DNA of 64,000 nucleotides, from positions 124,001-188,000 of the forward strand of contig CANTUV010000051.1 in assembly GCA_947685225.1 (NCBI GenBank), given 5' to 3'. Shown here in pieces: positions 47,475 through 56,911 of the stretch. The stretch comes from Garcia nutans (taxonomy: Eukaryota > Streptophyta > Magnoliopsida > Malpighiales > Euphorbiaceae). The notes under the pieces are model-generated. The model was not told where the DNA came from, did not search any database, and was given only the letters and a program-made list of their open reading frames with translations. Made by a program: the position numbers and the translations under genes. Within the stretch, counting starts at the first letter, position 1. The number at the start of each line of letters is the position of its first letter.

Positions 47475-49664
47475 TGTGAGCGGGGATTTTCGCCCCACTT
47501 CCGCTGGAATGGTTCTTGCGACTTCGGCACTGTTTAGGCTCGGGACCTTAGAGAACACGGACCTAAGTCCAGAAAAAATGGAGTTGCTACCCGGACGGGC
47601 TGAGAAAAAAGAAAAGGGTGGATGACTTGATTCCTAAGGAATCCCCAACCCCCTAATGGGTTCAGAAAGTTGGGTACGCGTGGGGAAAGTGAGAAATGGC
47701 CCAGCACCCTCACAATGCCCGGTTCATTAGAACCGGCCTCCTTTACAGGTCTTAATATTATAAAATTCTTAAATATAAAAATATTTTTCATATTACACAC
47801 AATAATTAAAATAAAGCATCGATATATTGAAAATCAAAATAATGTCCAAGCAAAATAAATAAATGGACACCCATCCGAAGATGGAAACATGCCTTTACAT
47901 AATCCATGCCTAAATAGGACACCCACCGAAAGGTAGAAACATGTCCTTTACATTGGTTCTAAAATAGAAAAGCAATTTAAATTACATGATATTTAACTAA
48001 TGAGGTATCCACCAAGTGGAAACATACCTCTTACAACATTTGGAAATCTAAATAAATCGATAATAGTAAATAACCATTCATCATAAATAAATCATTCATC
48101 AAAGATATTAAACATCAATAGAATGTAAACATCCATCCATGATAAACTAAATAAATCAAGCATTGAACTTAAATAAATCAACAAAGCATTAAAAATAAAT
48201 TAAAACATAATCAAATATAAAATTGAATAAAGCAAGTAAAGATTCAAATTAGGGCTACTGTTTCTATTTAAGATTCTTTATTTAATGTGTTTAGGGTTTT
48301 GGAATTTATGAGTTTAAGCTACTGTGAGTTTTAATGGAATTGAAATGTATTAAAGTTTTATAATTTAAGAGGTTGATAAAATTCTTTGATTAACCAAATT
48401 AGTGTTTGAGGAGTGAAATCATGAAATTAGGGTTTGGACACTTTAAAACATTAGGTTTATGATTTATGGTTACTTATTGTGTAGAATTATAACATTTAAA
48501 TTTATATAGTTTTAAGGTTTTAAAGATTAGGATATAGAAAAATTAGGGTTTAAGGTTTTAAGGGAATTAGGGTTTAAGCAAAACTAGGGTTTAGAATAAT
48601 TTGGTTTGAGGTTACTGTCTTGATTCTAAAATTGAATTAGGGTTTAGTGCTTTCAGAGAATATATTTTATTTTATAATTTGGAGAAACAATTTATAGTTT
48701 TATGAAAATAAACAAAACGGTTTAAGGTTTATAGAAATAAAAAAGATGTTTTTTAGGGTTTTTGGAAAGAAACAGATTCAATTTAAGGTTTTGAAAAATT
48801 GAAAAGCAAATTACGGTTTTGAGATTTTGAGGAAACAAAAATAAAAATTTTAAGATTTTTGGAAAACAAATAAACGAATTAAGGTTTTTAATCTTTAGAA
48901 AAGGTAAATTGAAGTTCTAAGGTTTTTTTGAATCAAAAGAGACAAGTGGATTATTTAAGCTACTATGAAGAAATTAGACATTCATACCTCCATTTGTTGG
49001 TTCCACCAAAAATTTCTTCTTAGATGAACAAGAACAAAGACAAGCTTTGCTGCCTTTGATGGATTGAATTTCTTTTTTGCTCTCTCAAAAATTTGATCGA
49101 TTTCACTGCCAGAAGGAATTCTTAAAATTCGATTTATTTTTCAAAGTTTTCCTCCTCAATTTCGGTCTCAAATTTCACTTCCTTTCTGTGTTGTTTTAGT
49201 CCTTATTTATAGAAGATTTTTATAATTAATTCTAGTTATTCATAGAATCTAACATTAATTAAGAAAAGGAAATCAAAATCTAATTATATTTGGTTTCGAA
49301 AAAATTTGCGTCGGAAAAATTTCGCTGGCGAAAAAAAATTGCTGCGGAAAAATTGCGCTAGCGAAAAAAAACTACTGTAGCTAGCTGCGGGGCGAAAATT
49401 GCTACGGGCGAAATGGCTTGGGCCATTTCGCCGCATTCGTCGCCGATTTTTTCGTCGCCAATATTTATTTTTATTTTTATTTTTTGTTTATTATTATTAT
49501 TTTTTATTTTTTATTAATAAAAATTAGATACTAAAGCAAATATTATTTAATTAAGATAACAAAAATTATTTTGGACTAATTAAAATATATTGGACAACAC
49601 AAAAATTATTTTAGACTAATTAAAATATATTGGACCGGACTAGGTCAAAAATTAAGGGTCTACA
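47475..49664 (-). repeat. RE6 3' LTR (2190 bases)
   Basis: On the plus strand it runs from TGTGAGCGGGG to GGTCTACA. The U5 part is very close to RE4, with a stem-loop at 47719-47736. The U3 has a perfect 11-base-arm hairpin at 49407-49432. Confidence 0.95.
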
Positions 49665-49678
49665 GTTTGCCCCCTGCT
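49665..49678 (-). other. RE6 polypurine tract
   Basis: It is the reverse complement of 'agcagggggcaaac', identical in RE4 and RE5. Confidence 0.9.
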
Positions 49679-49740
49679 TGAATGATATAAGACTTTAGTG
49701 AAAGAGAGTGAAAAGCAAAAGACTTAATTTTTGAGATGGT

Positions 49741-50060
49741 TGAGGTTTTGGGCTCTGGACCCGGTTTGAGTTCTGGACTCAAGGATAATTTTAGGTTCTG
49801 GACCTGAGCTAAGTTCTGGATTTAGAAAAGATTCTAGGTTTTAGACCTAAGGATAATTTGGGGTTCTGGACCAGAGCTAAGTTCTGGACTTAGGAAAGAT
49901 TCTAGGTTCTGGACCTAAGAAAAATTTGGGTTCTGGACCCGAGCTAAGTTCTGGACTTAAAAGAGATTCTAGGTTCTGGACCTAAGGAAAATTTGAATTC
50001 TAGGTTCTTAGAAGAGATTCTAGGTTCTAGACCTAATCAAAATTTGGATTCTGGACCCGA
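49741..50060 (-). repeat. RE6 hairpin repeat array
   Basis: About 12 monomers such as 'gagttctggactc' and 'aggttctggacct' (plus-strand reading) have complementary arms that vary between monomers, as in RE4. Confidence 0.85.
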
Positions 50061-50225
50061 GCTAATAATTTTTTGATTTCAAAAAGTTTGGCTAATTTTT
50101 ATGCACGTCTTCTTTTTTGCCCCTTGTGAGTAAAAATATTTATACAAACGTAAGTATTTGAATGATTAAAATGAATAATTGAATTTACTGTTTATTTATT
50201 GTGTAGTCACTGTTTATGCACTATT

Positions 50226-50401
50226 TACTATTTATAAATAGTAACTTACTATTCGTAAATAGCAGTAAATAGTATTTACTATTGGAAACTGTAATTTACT
50301 ATTCATAAATAGTAAAATTTACTATTCATTAATAATAAAGTTTAATATTCATGAACAGTAAACTTACTTATAGTAAAGTTTACTATTCATGAACAGTAAA
50401 C
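50226..50401. repeat. Palindrome cluster upstream of the RE6 PMD gene
   Basis: It opens with the perfect palindrome TACTATTTATAAATAGTA (50226-50243). Several related dyads of the type TACTATTCATGAACAGTA follow up to 50400, about 40 bases before the TATA box. They could be protein-binding sites or simple foldback sequence. Confidence 0.75.
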
Positions 50402-50437
50402 TTACTTTTGAATTTTATTTTTTCCTTGCCGTTTCTC

Positions 50438-50445
50438 TATATAAA
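50438..50445 (+). promoter_or_regulatory. TATA box of the RE6 antisense PMD gene
   Basis: TATATAAA occurs in 'tctctatataaatgaag', 101 bases before the ATG at 50539. The same motif and similar spacing are found in RE5. Confidence 0.65.
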
Positions 50446-50538
50446 TGAAGGAATTCCTTCATTTCATTCACAGCGAAATCTATAATTTCTATAATTCTCT
50501 CAAATTCTTTCAAATTTAGTATATAGTTTTTTTAAAAA

Positions 50539-52969
50539 ATGCATGCTTCAAGGTCAGGAACTCATTCTAATGCTGAGTTATTAGAGTTTATTCGACATCA
50601 TGAAGATGGAAATATAGATCTACTAGTCGGGATGTCGCTTCATCATAGTTCAAACCAAAAGAGCGCGGTAATAATTTTTTTCTTTTCTTTTTTGTTTTAT
50701 TATTATTTTATATTTTGTTTTTTTTTCTCTCTTTTTTCTGTCTTTCTGTTATATATATTTTTCTTTTTCTATTATTTGTTTATATTATTTGTTTATTTTT
50801 GATTTATTATTTATGTTTTTATATTATGCTCTTTTATTATTGTGTTTGCCTTTATTTTTTATTTATATTTTATATTATTATCTTTTCAAAAATTTAGAAA
50901 AAATAGATTAATTTAAGCATATAGGATAATACGTACTTACCTAGCATTAACTCACCTGGCTCCGTGTTAGCGTGATCATTGCGTTGTTTGGGCTGGAGGG
51001 TGTATCTACAAAGCCCGACAATGGTATGATGTAGTGCCTTCTCGGGTAAGGCAAATTATTCGAGATTGCGGCTTTGAGAGCTTCATCTTACAATTGCCAT
51101 CCGAGGAGTATCAGATAGACCAAAGCATAGTCCAGGCACTTGCAGAACGATGGTTGGACACAACTCATACTTTTTCCTTGCCCATTGGAGAGATGAAAAT
51201 TGGTCCGGTCGATTTTAGTGCTATAACTGGCCTTCGATATGATGGTGTTCCGGTTCCTCTGACCAATGATATTTTAACATTTGAAGAAATTCAGCAATTA
51301 ATTGGTATGGAATCATCGTATAAAGGGCCTTTTAAGATAAAAATTAAACCGATTCATAGTTATTGGATGAACTATGAAGGACGGGTTCACAGAGACACGG
51401 CCCAACAGTATGCTCGAGCATTTTTGTTATATTTGCTTGGCTCGACCATCTTAGGCAGCACTGAATCCTCTATCCACTTGTCAGTGTTGAAGGCCCTTTC
51501 TTATTTCAGAACGGTACCATCTTCTGGCTGGGATAAAGCTGGTCTCGCCTGTCTTTACCATGGTCTTGATAAACTTTGCTGAAATAAGAAGTCTTTTGTC
51601 GGCTTGATGGCGGTTGTCGAGGTACTCTTCTTCCATCAATGTCATTTCCACTCTTTTCTTATATGAATTTGAATTTTATTGTTATTGTAGGCATGGGCAT
51701 ATGAACACAACCTCATAAGGGTACTCAGTATTTACCGAGAGAGAATCGGGTATCCAAGATTAAATCTCTAGTTGTCAGATCATGTGGATGTTCTCGGCTC
51801 TCATCATGTGCATACTCACCGCTTTGTGTTGAGCCGCCTAACCTGGGACCATGTAAATTAACATTAGTATACTTTAAAATTTATGTGAAAGTTTACTTAC
51901 CTTATGTCATCTTGCAGGTGAATCTGGCCTGGTGGAACCCAGAAGAGAGGACAAACTGGTCTCCTTTCATGAGGGTTGCGCTATCTTTCCAACATTCTCG
52001 CCGAGTCATCGCCGGCCCAGTGTTTAGTAGCTGGTTTCTCGGAGAAAGAGTTTATGAGTGGTTTCTTGGTCCAGAGCAGTGGAGGATTCCGATGCCTTGC
52101 CCGGAATATAATTTAAATATTATGTCAATGCCGGAGGATGCATGGTGGTCGGCTCGGTACGGTTATGGTATTTAAGCATTTCTCTATCCGCTGAGTGCAT
52201 CTTATGCCCATTTTATTCAAAGAAGGCTCTTGAAATTTGATGTATCTCCTGTTGGTGTACGAGAGATTCCCAAAGAAAATGAGGGTAGAGATGAGGAGGA
52301 ACATCATGGAGATGTAGGAGAGTTTGTTCCACATCGCGGGGCTAGTACTTCTCTGGTAAAACTTTTACCATTTCTCCCCTGCAACTGCTTCTTTCTTTTT
52401 TTGATTCTTTAATGATTGTTGCAGGCTGTTGGCTTAATTGATCATGAGGCTGGACCTTCTTTTACTGCCCCTTCGTTTGCTCATTCTAGCCCGCCAAATA
52501 TGCCATCTCATCTGCAGGGCATTGATATGAATTACCTGGTAAGTTCCTTATTTCATGGTAATTTATGCTATATGTATGCATGATTATGTATGCTCTTACC
52601 CTTTTCCTTTCTGGCTCACAGCGGATGCTTGAAGAACAAAATAGGAAACTTCAAGAAGAGTTGGCTGCAAGTAGTCAATAGGCTTCTCATTTTAAAAATT
52701 TATATCATCAATCCGAACAGAATTATCGAGACTTCCGATTTCAGGGGATGAGGGATCTTGGCGCTTCTTCATCAAGAGGCCCCCAGACTGATGACCATGA
52801 GATCCTTTTGTCTGCTTCTGATGAGGATCGTGATAGATCAGAACTTCAAGGTAATAGGAATTTTAGTGCTCCTGCTTCGGGTGATCTCGGGATGAGTAAT
52901 TTGCCTCCTCCTCCAACAGGCGACGACTTTTTCAGGGCTTTATTTGATGACCTACCACCACCCTCTTAG
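50539..52969 (+). pseudogene. RE6 antisense plant mobile domain (PMD) gene, six exons, four stops
   Basis: Exons as read from GT-AG borders and continuous frame: 50539-50667, 50971-51621, 51691-51852, 51918-52355, 52425-52538 and 52622-52969. Every intron is phase 0. Exons 2-4 encode the plant mobile domain (Pfam PF10536 type), with VPSRVRQIIRDCGFESF, WLDTTHTFSLPIGEMKIG, TGLRYDG, then YARAFLLYLLGSTILG, AWAYEHNL and VNLAWWNPEE. Exon 6 starts with a short coiled coil (RMLEEQNRKLQEELAAS) and ends in an acidic, proline-rich tail. In-frame stops are TGA 51580, TAG 51769, TAA 52173 and TAG 52679; three fit C to T changes. PMD proteins such as MAIN and MAIL1 act in gene silencing and genome stability in Arabidopsis. 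Copies inside transposons are known; what they do there is unclear. Confidence 0.85.
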
Positions 52970-53253
52970 TGATGTATAAATTGTATCAATTGTATAACCA
53001 TTATACAATAAGCATAAAAATTACAATATATAATTTCCATCTTCACTGTAACTTTTTTTTTCACTTTTCATCGTTATTGCATCATAATTATTAAACTTTC
53101 TTTTTCATATTTCAATACTTATACAGTCACTACCATGAAAGCCAAATGCAACATGGTAAATTAAATTTGTCGCCAATTTCTTTCCTTACACAATATGGTT
53201 TTGTCCTTTTCAATCACCTTTACCTTATCAAATTTGGAAAATTTTATTTCCTC

Positions 53254-53261
53254 TATATAAA
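53254..53261 (+). promoter_or_regulatory. TATA box of the RE6 DUF7745-like gene
   Basis: TATATAAA in 'cctctatataaatcccc' lies 142 bases before the ATG at 53396 and 285 bases after the end of the PMD gene. Confidence 0.6.
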
Positions 53262-53395
53262 TCCCCTCTCATGCCATATTTCATACAGAAGCCAAAATAC
53301 TTCAACGCATAAACTCCTTTAACAGTTTTGATTTTTCTTCGTTCATCAAACATGACCGAACATCATTTAAAGAAGAAAAAATTCTATTTAAAAAT

Positions 53396-55060
53396 ATGGA
53401 TGCTATTCACTGGAGGCAAATTTCATGGTCAAAACTTGATGTTTTAAAGTGTTTTCAAAATGTTAAATTGGACCACTCCTTCTTACATGCCATGTCTTCC
53501 TTTTGGAACATGGATTCTAGGACATTTAAAATTAATGGCTTTGAAATATGTCCCTTGATTGAAGAATTTGAGGCAATTCTCGGATATCCAAATAATCAAC
53601 AAATGGCGTTACCCACATTATTTTCCAAAACTCAACAGAAGATTCAGATGTTATTTCAAATTCCAAAACTCGAAGTTCTTCAGTTGATGAGAGGTGAAAA
53701 AATTCTACTTGCTCATTTGATTGATTTTTGTCTTTCTCATTTGGCTCCTACTAAGGCATGGGGACGCATGCTTTGTCTTTGCTTGCTTGGCCAATTGTTG
53801 CTTGTTTATTCTGACGGCGATATTGATCCACTGGTATTGGATATTATGGACCAAATGGAAGGAGGCTTGTCGCCGGTACCTGTGATCTTAGCTGAGACTC
53901 TAGTTGGGTTAGACCAACTTAAATCAAGATTGACAAAGAGACTGACCGGGAGTCCATTGCTACTTCAGGTAATTGTCTAAACCACCCTTTTGGGCTTTCA
54001 ATTTAGGTTTTCATTTTTTATATTTTCTTTATTGCTCTAATTTTTACCTAGTCTGCCCATGTGGATTTTCGGAACTAGCGAGCTGTCCTAATTTTTGCCT
54101 AAGCTGCCCTTGCGGGTTTTTAACTTAGCGGACCTCTTTTTATTATATATATTTTTATTGCTCTAATTTTTGCATAGTCCACCCATGTGGGTTTTCGGAA
54201 CTAGCGAGCTGTCCTAATTTTTGCCTAAGCTGCCCTTGCGGGTTTTCAACTTAGCAGACCTCTTTCTATTATATATATTTTTATTGTTCTAATTTTTTCC
54301 TAGTCCGCCCATGTGGGTTTTCAAAACTAGCGTGCTGTCCTAATTTTTGCCTAAGCTGCCCTTGCGGGTTTTTAACTTAGCGGACCTCTTTTTTATTATA
54401 TATATATTTTTTATTGCTCTAATTTTTGCCTAGTCCGCCCATGTGGGTTTTCGGAACTAGAGAGCTGTCCTAATTTTTGCCTAAGCTTCCATTGCGGGTT
54501 TTCAACTTAGCGGACCTCTTTTTATTATATATATTTTTATTGCTCTAATTTTTACCTAGTCCGCCCATGTGGATTTTCGAAACTAGCGAGTTGTCCTAAT
54601 TTTTGCCTAAGCTGCTCTTGCGGGTTTTCAACTTAGCGGACTTTTTTTTAATTTATTTCTTTCTTCATAGATTTGGCTTCAGGAGCGTCTTTGTTTTCTT
54701 GATACTCCATCCATGGATTTTGCTAGATATCTGCCACGTCATCATTCTGCTAGGAAACTACTCCATCCTGCTTCTTCATATGCTGACTGGGTTGACTGGA
54801 TCCACTCATGCGCTGAAGTCAATATCCGTTGGTTGGTACCTTGGTGGAAGATTTTTCATATCACCATGCGGACTTACTTGATGTATGTTCCCCTTGCTGC
54901 TCTTTGTCAAGGTACATGCTATGATCCTCGCCGACTTGGCCGTTAGTATGGAGCTGAGCCTCTTGATTCTGACTTTACTCCCGATTTAGACATGCCTTGC
55001 TTGACTGAAGCCTACTTGGATCAGCTGAGGCAAAGCTGGCCTGCATGTTATATTTATTGA
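53396..55060 (+). pseudogene. RE6 antisense DUF7745-like gene, two exons, one stop
   Basis: Exon 1 (53396-53968, 191 codons) is fully open. It reads VKLDHSFLHAMSSFWNMDS, then FKINGFEICPLIEEFEAILG and VPVILAETLVGLDQL, the pattern of the uncharacterised plant domain I know as DUF7745, related in layout to PMD. A GT at 53969 and 'ttcatag' before 54671 bound a 702-base intron in phase 0. Exon 2 (54671-55060, 129 codons plus stop) encodes the C-terminal half, with WVDWIHSCAEVNIRWLVPWW and YVPLAALCQGTCYDPRRLG. One in-frame TAG (54944) fits a CAG to TAG change. The function is unknown. The upstream ATG at 53352 is out of frame. The domain name is from memory and less certain than the gene structure. 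Confidence 0.75.
54031..54648 (+). repeat. 126-130-base tandem repeat in the intron, 5 copies
   Basis: Units start at 54031, 54157, 54283, 54413 and 54539. Each has two halves with foldback potential: 'ctagtccgcccatgtggg' ... 'ctag', and 'ctaagctgcccttgcggg' ... 'cttag'. Confidence 0.9.
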
Positions 55061-55477
55061 CTGCCATAGATTTTACATATGTTAATTCATAAAGTGTATT
55101 GTTAGGATGAAAAATAATTAAAGTAATAAAAGATGCTTCTTTTCCATTTAAAATTTGTCATCACCTTTTGCCATTGTGTTTATTTATTTCATCCATTTCT
55201 GGTCAAATACTTATAACAGTGCATATAGAATAATTTTAACATTAATTATGTTTTATTAAATTGGGGAACAACCAAACATAAAGCCAGCATATACAAGATC
55301 ACTCCTGTTGCCAACCAGCCCTTTTGGGTTTTCTAATTGACGATTTTCTCTCATTTAGCCCTAAATGTTGCCTAGCCCGCCCTTTCGGATTTTCGAAACT
55401 AGCGAACTGCTCTAACTTTTATATAGGCTACCCTTTTTGGGTTTTCAACCTAGCGAGCTCTTATATATATATATACA
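55061..55477. other. Spacer between DUF7745-like gene and integrase, with a stray repeat copy
   Basis: At about 55330-55462 a diverged single copy of the intronic 126-base repeat occurs outside the gene. The remainder is AT-rich with no gene. Confidence 0.7.
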
Positions 55478-56742
55478 TCATACATAAAAGTTCTTCAACC
55501 TGTCAATGTTTACTGGCTCAATAAACTCGTTCCCGTCCATGTCTGATAACTTCACCGCACCTTTATTCATGACTTGTTTCACGACATATGGCCCTTCCCA
55601 GCTAGGCCTGAACTTCGCTCTTGGATCAGATACATTAGGCTTACATTGCTTCAACACCAAATCCCCGACTCTGAGTTTTCTGATTTTAAACCTTCTATTG
55701 TAGGCCCGAGCTATCTTCTTTTGATACAGTTGGTAATGATATAGTGCTTTTAACCTTCTCTCTTCTAGTAAAGCTAACTGTGTGTATCTGCTCGCTACCC
55801 ATTCCGTTTTAGGCAGTTCAGCTTCCAAGACTACTCTCAATGACTTGATCTCAATTTCAATTGGCAACACTGCTTCCATCCCGTAAACCAAAGAGAACGG
55901 TGTCATTCCAGTAGGTGTTCGCACACTTGTCCTATATCCCCATAAAGCAAAGGGAAGCATCTCTAACCAATCCCTGTAAGTCTTAGTCATCTTGAATAGA
56001 ATTTGCTTAATTGTTTTGTTTGTTGCTTCTACTGCACCATTAGCCTTTGGTCTATAAGGAAAGGATCTATGATGATGGATTCGGTACTTTGAGAATAAAT
56101 CCTTAACTGCTCCTTGAAATTGTACCTCATTATCCGATATCACACTGTGCGGGACCTCGTATCTGCAGATGAGATTCTTTTCAATAAATCTAGCCATTTG
56201 GCTTGCACCCAGTTTGTTGAAGGATTTGGCTTTGACCCATTTTGAAAAATAATCTACTGCTACCATAATGAAATGGTGACCGTTTAAAGCTGTCGGATGT
56301 ATCTCTCCTGTAATGTCAATACCCCAGGTGGCAAATGGCCAGGGTGAAGACATAGAATGCAATTCCTTAGGAGGCATGTGATTCAAGTTACCATACATCT
56401 GACATTGTTGGCACTTCTTTACAAAATCAATACAATCTCTCTCCATGGTCAACCAATAGTAACCTTGTCGAATAATCTTCTTAACTAGGGCCAAACCACT
56501 CATGTGCGGACTGCAACTTCCCGTATGTATTTCTAACATGATACGCTCCACTTCAAGCTTCCTTAAACACCTTAAATGCACCCCATCAGGCCATCTTCGA
56601 TATAACTCTCCATGGAATGTGATGTTTTGCAATGACCACCGCCTTATGGCTCTTCTCTCTTTCTTTGTTGCCCCCGGCGGGTATTCTCTTTCTTCCAAAA
56701 ATTGCCTTATAGTATCATACCACGCATCATGGTCTGTATCAA
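55478..56742 (-). CDS. int: RE6 Tat-type integrase, N-terminally truncated
   Basis: About 420 codons are open with no stop. An HHCC zinc-binding region (H-T-G-S near residue 84, ending CQQCQMY) is followed by the catalytic core with the D,D-35-E residues: WGIDITG, VISDNEVQF and PKANGAVEATNK. The usual DNG is DNE here, but the Asp is kept. The C-terminal part ends EPVNIDRLKNFYV, as in Tat integrases; no chromodomain is present. The protein joins cDNA ends to target DNA. The frame upstream is cut at about 56742 by RE7, so the first residues of the longest frame (about 56743-56779) derive from RE7 primer-site sequence. Reverse transcriptase and RNase H, expected upstream, are absent. Confidence 0.9.
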
Positions 56743-56748
56743 TTGTTT

Positions 56749-56761
56749 TGGTATCAGAGCC
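56749..56761 (+). other. RE7 primer binding site
   Basis: TGGTATCAGAGCC is a perfect initiator-Met-type site. Confidence 0.95.
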
Positions 56762-56911
56762 TAGGTTTGAGATTCTCAACCTAGGTAAATTGTAAGAAAA
56801 AGAACATTTTGATTTTAAAAGTTGGTTTTTAAATAAGATACATGTTTTGGTATTGGCAGTCTTTGATCTTTAATGAGGTATATTCTGCTGTGTTTGCAGA
56901 TATAGGTAGTG

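Larger units (their letters stand above)
47475..56742 (-). mobile_element. RE6: Tat-type element with two antisense genes, 5' half lost
   Basis: Reading minus from the right: truncated integrase (56742-55478), a DUF7745-like gene and a PMD gene on the opposite strand, the hairpin repeat array, the purine tract, and the 3' LTR (49664-47475). The left end abuts AAGTC in RE5 (47470-47474), the presumed target site; its duplicate lies outside the window. RE7 begins at about 56743 and removes the rest of pol, gag and the 5' LTR. Confidence 0.9.

Noticed and set aside
47307..47537. 76-codon frame ending CERGFSPHF
   Set aside because: The last part is read from the inserted RE6 LTR; only the portion to 47474 is PMD exon.
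50539..50897. Frames of 87 and 60 codons with runs of F, L and Y, like a membrane protein
   Set aside because: After the real exon 1 (to 50667) the sequence is T-rich intron; the GT donor and matching RE5 exon show it is not coding.
53352..53395. Upstream ATG of the DUF7745-like gene as the start
   Set aside because: It is out of frame with the conserved domain and its own frame soon ends; 53396 fits.
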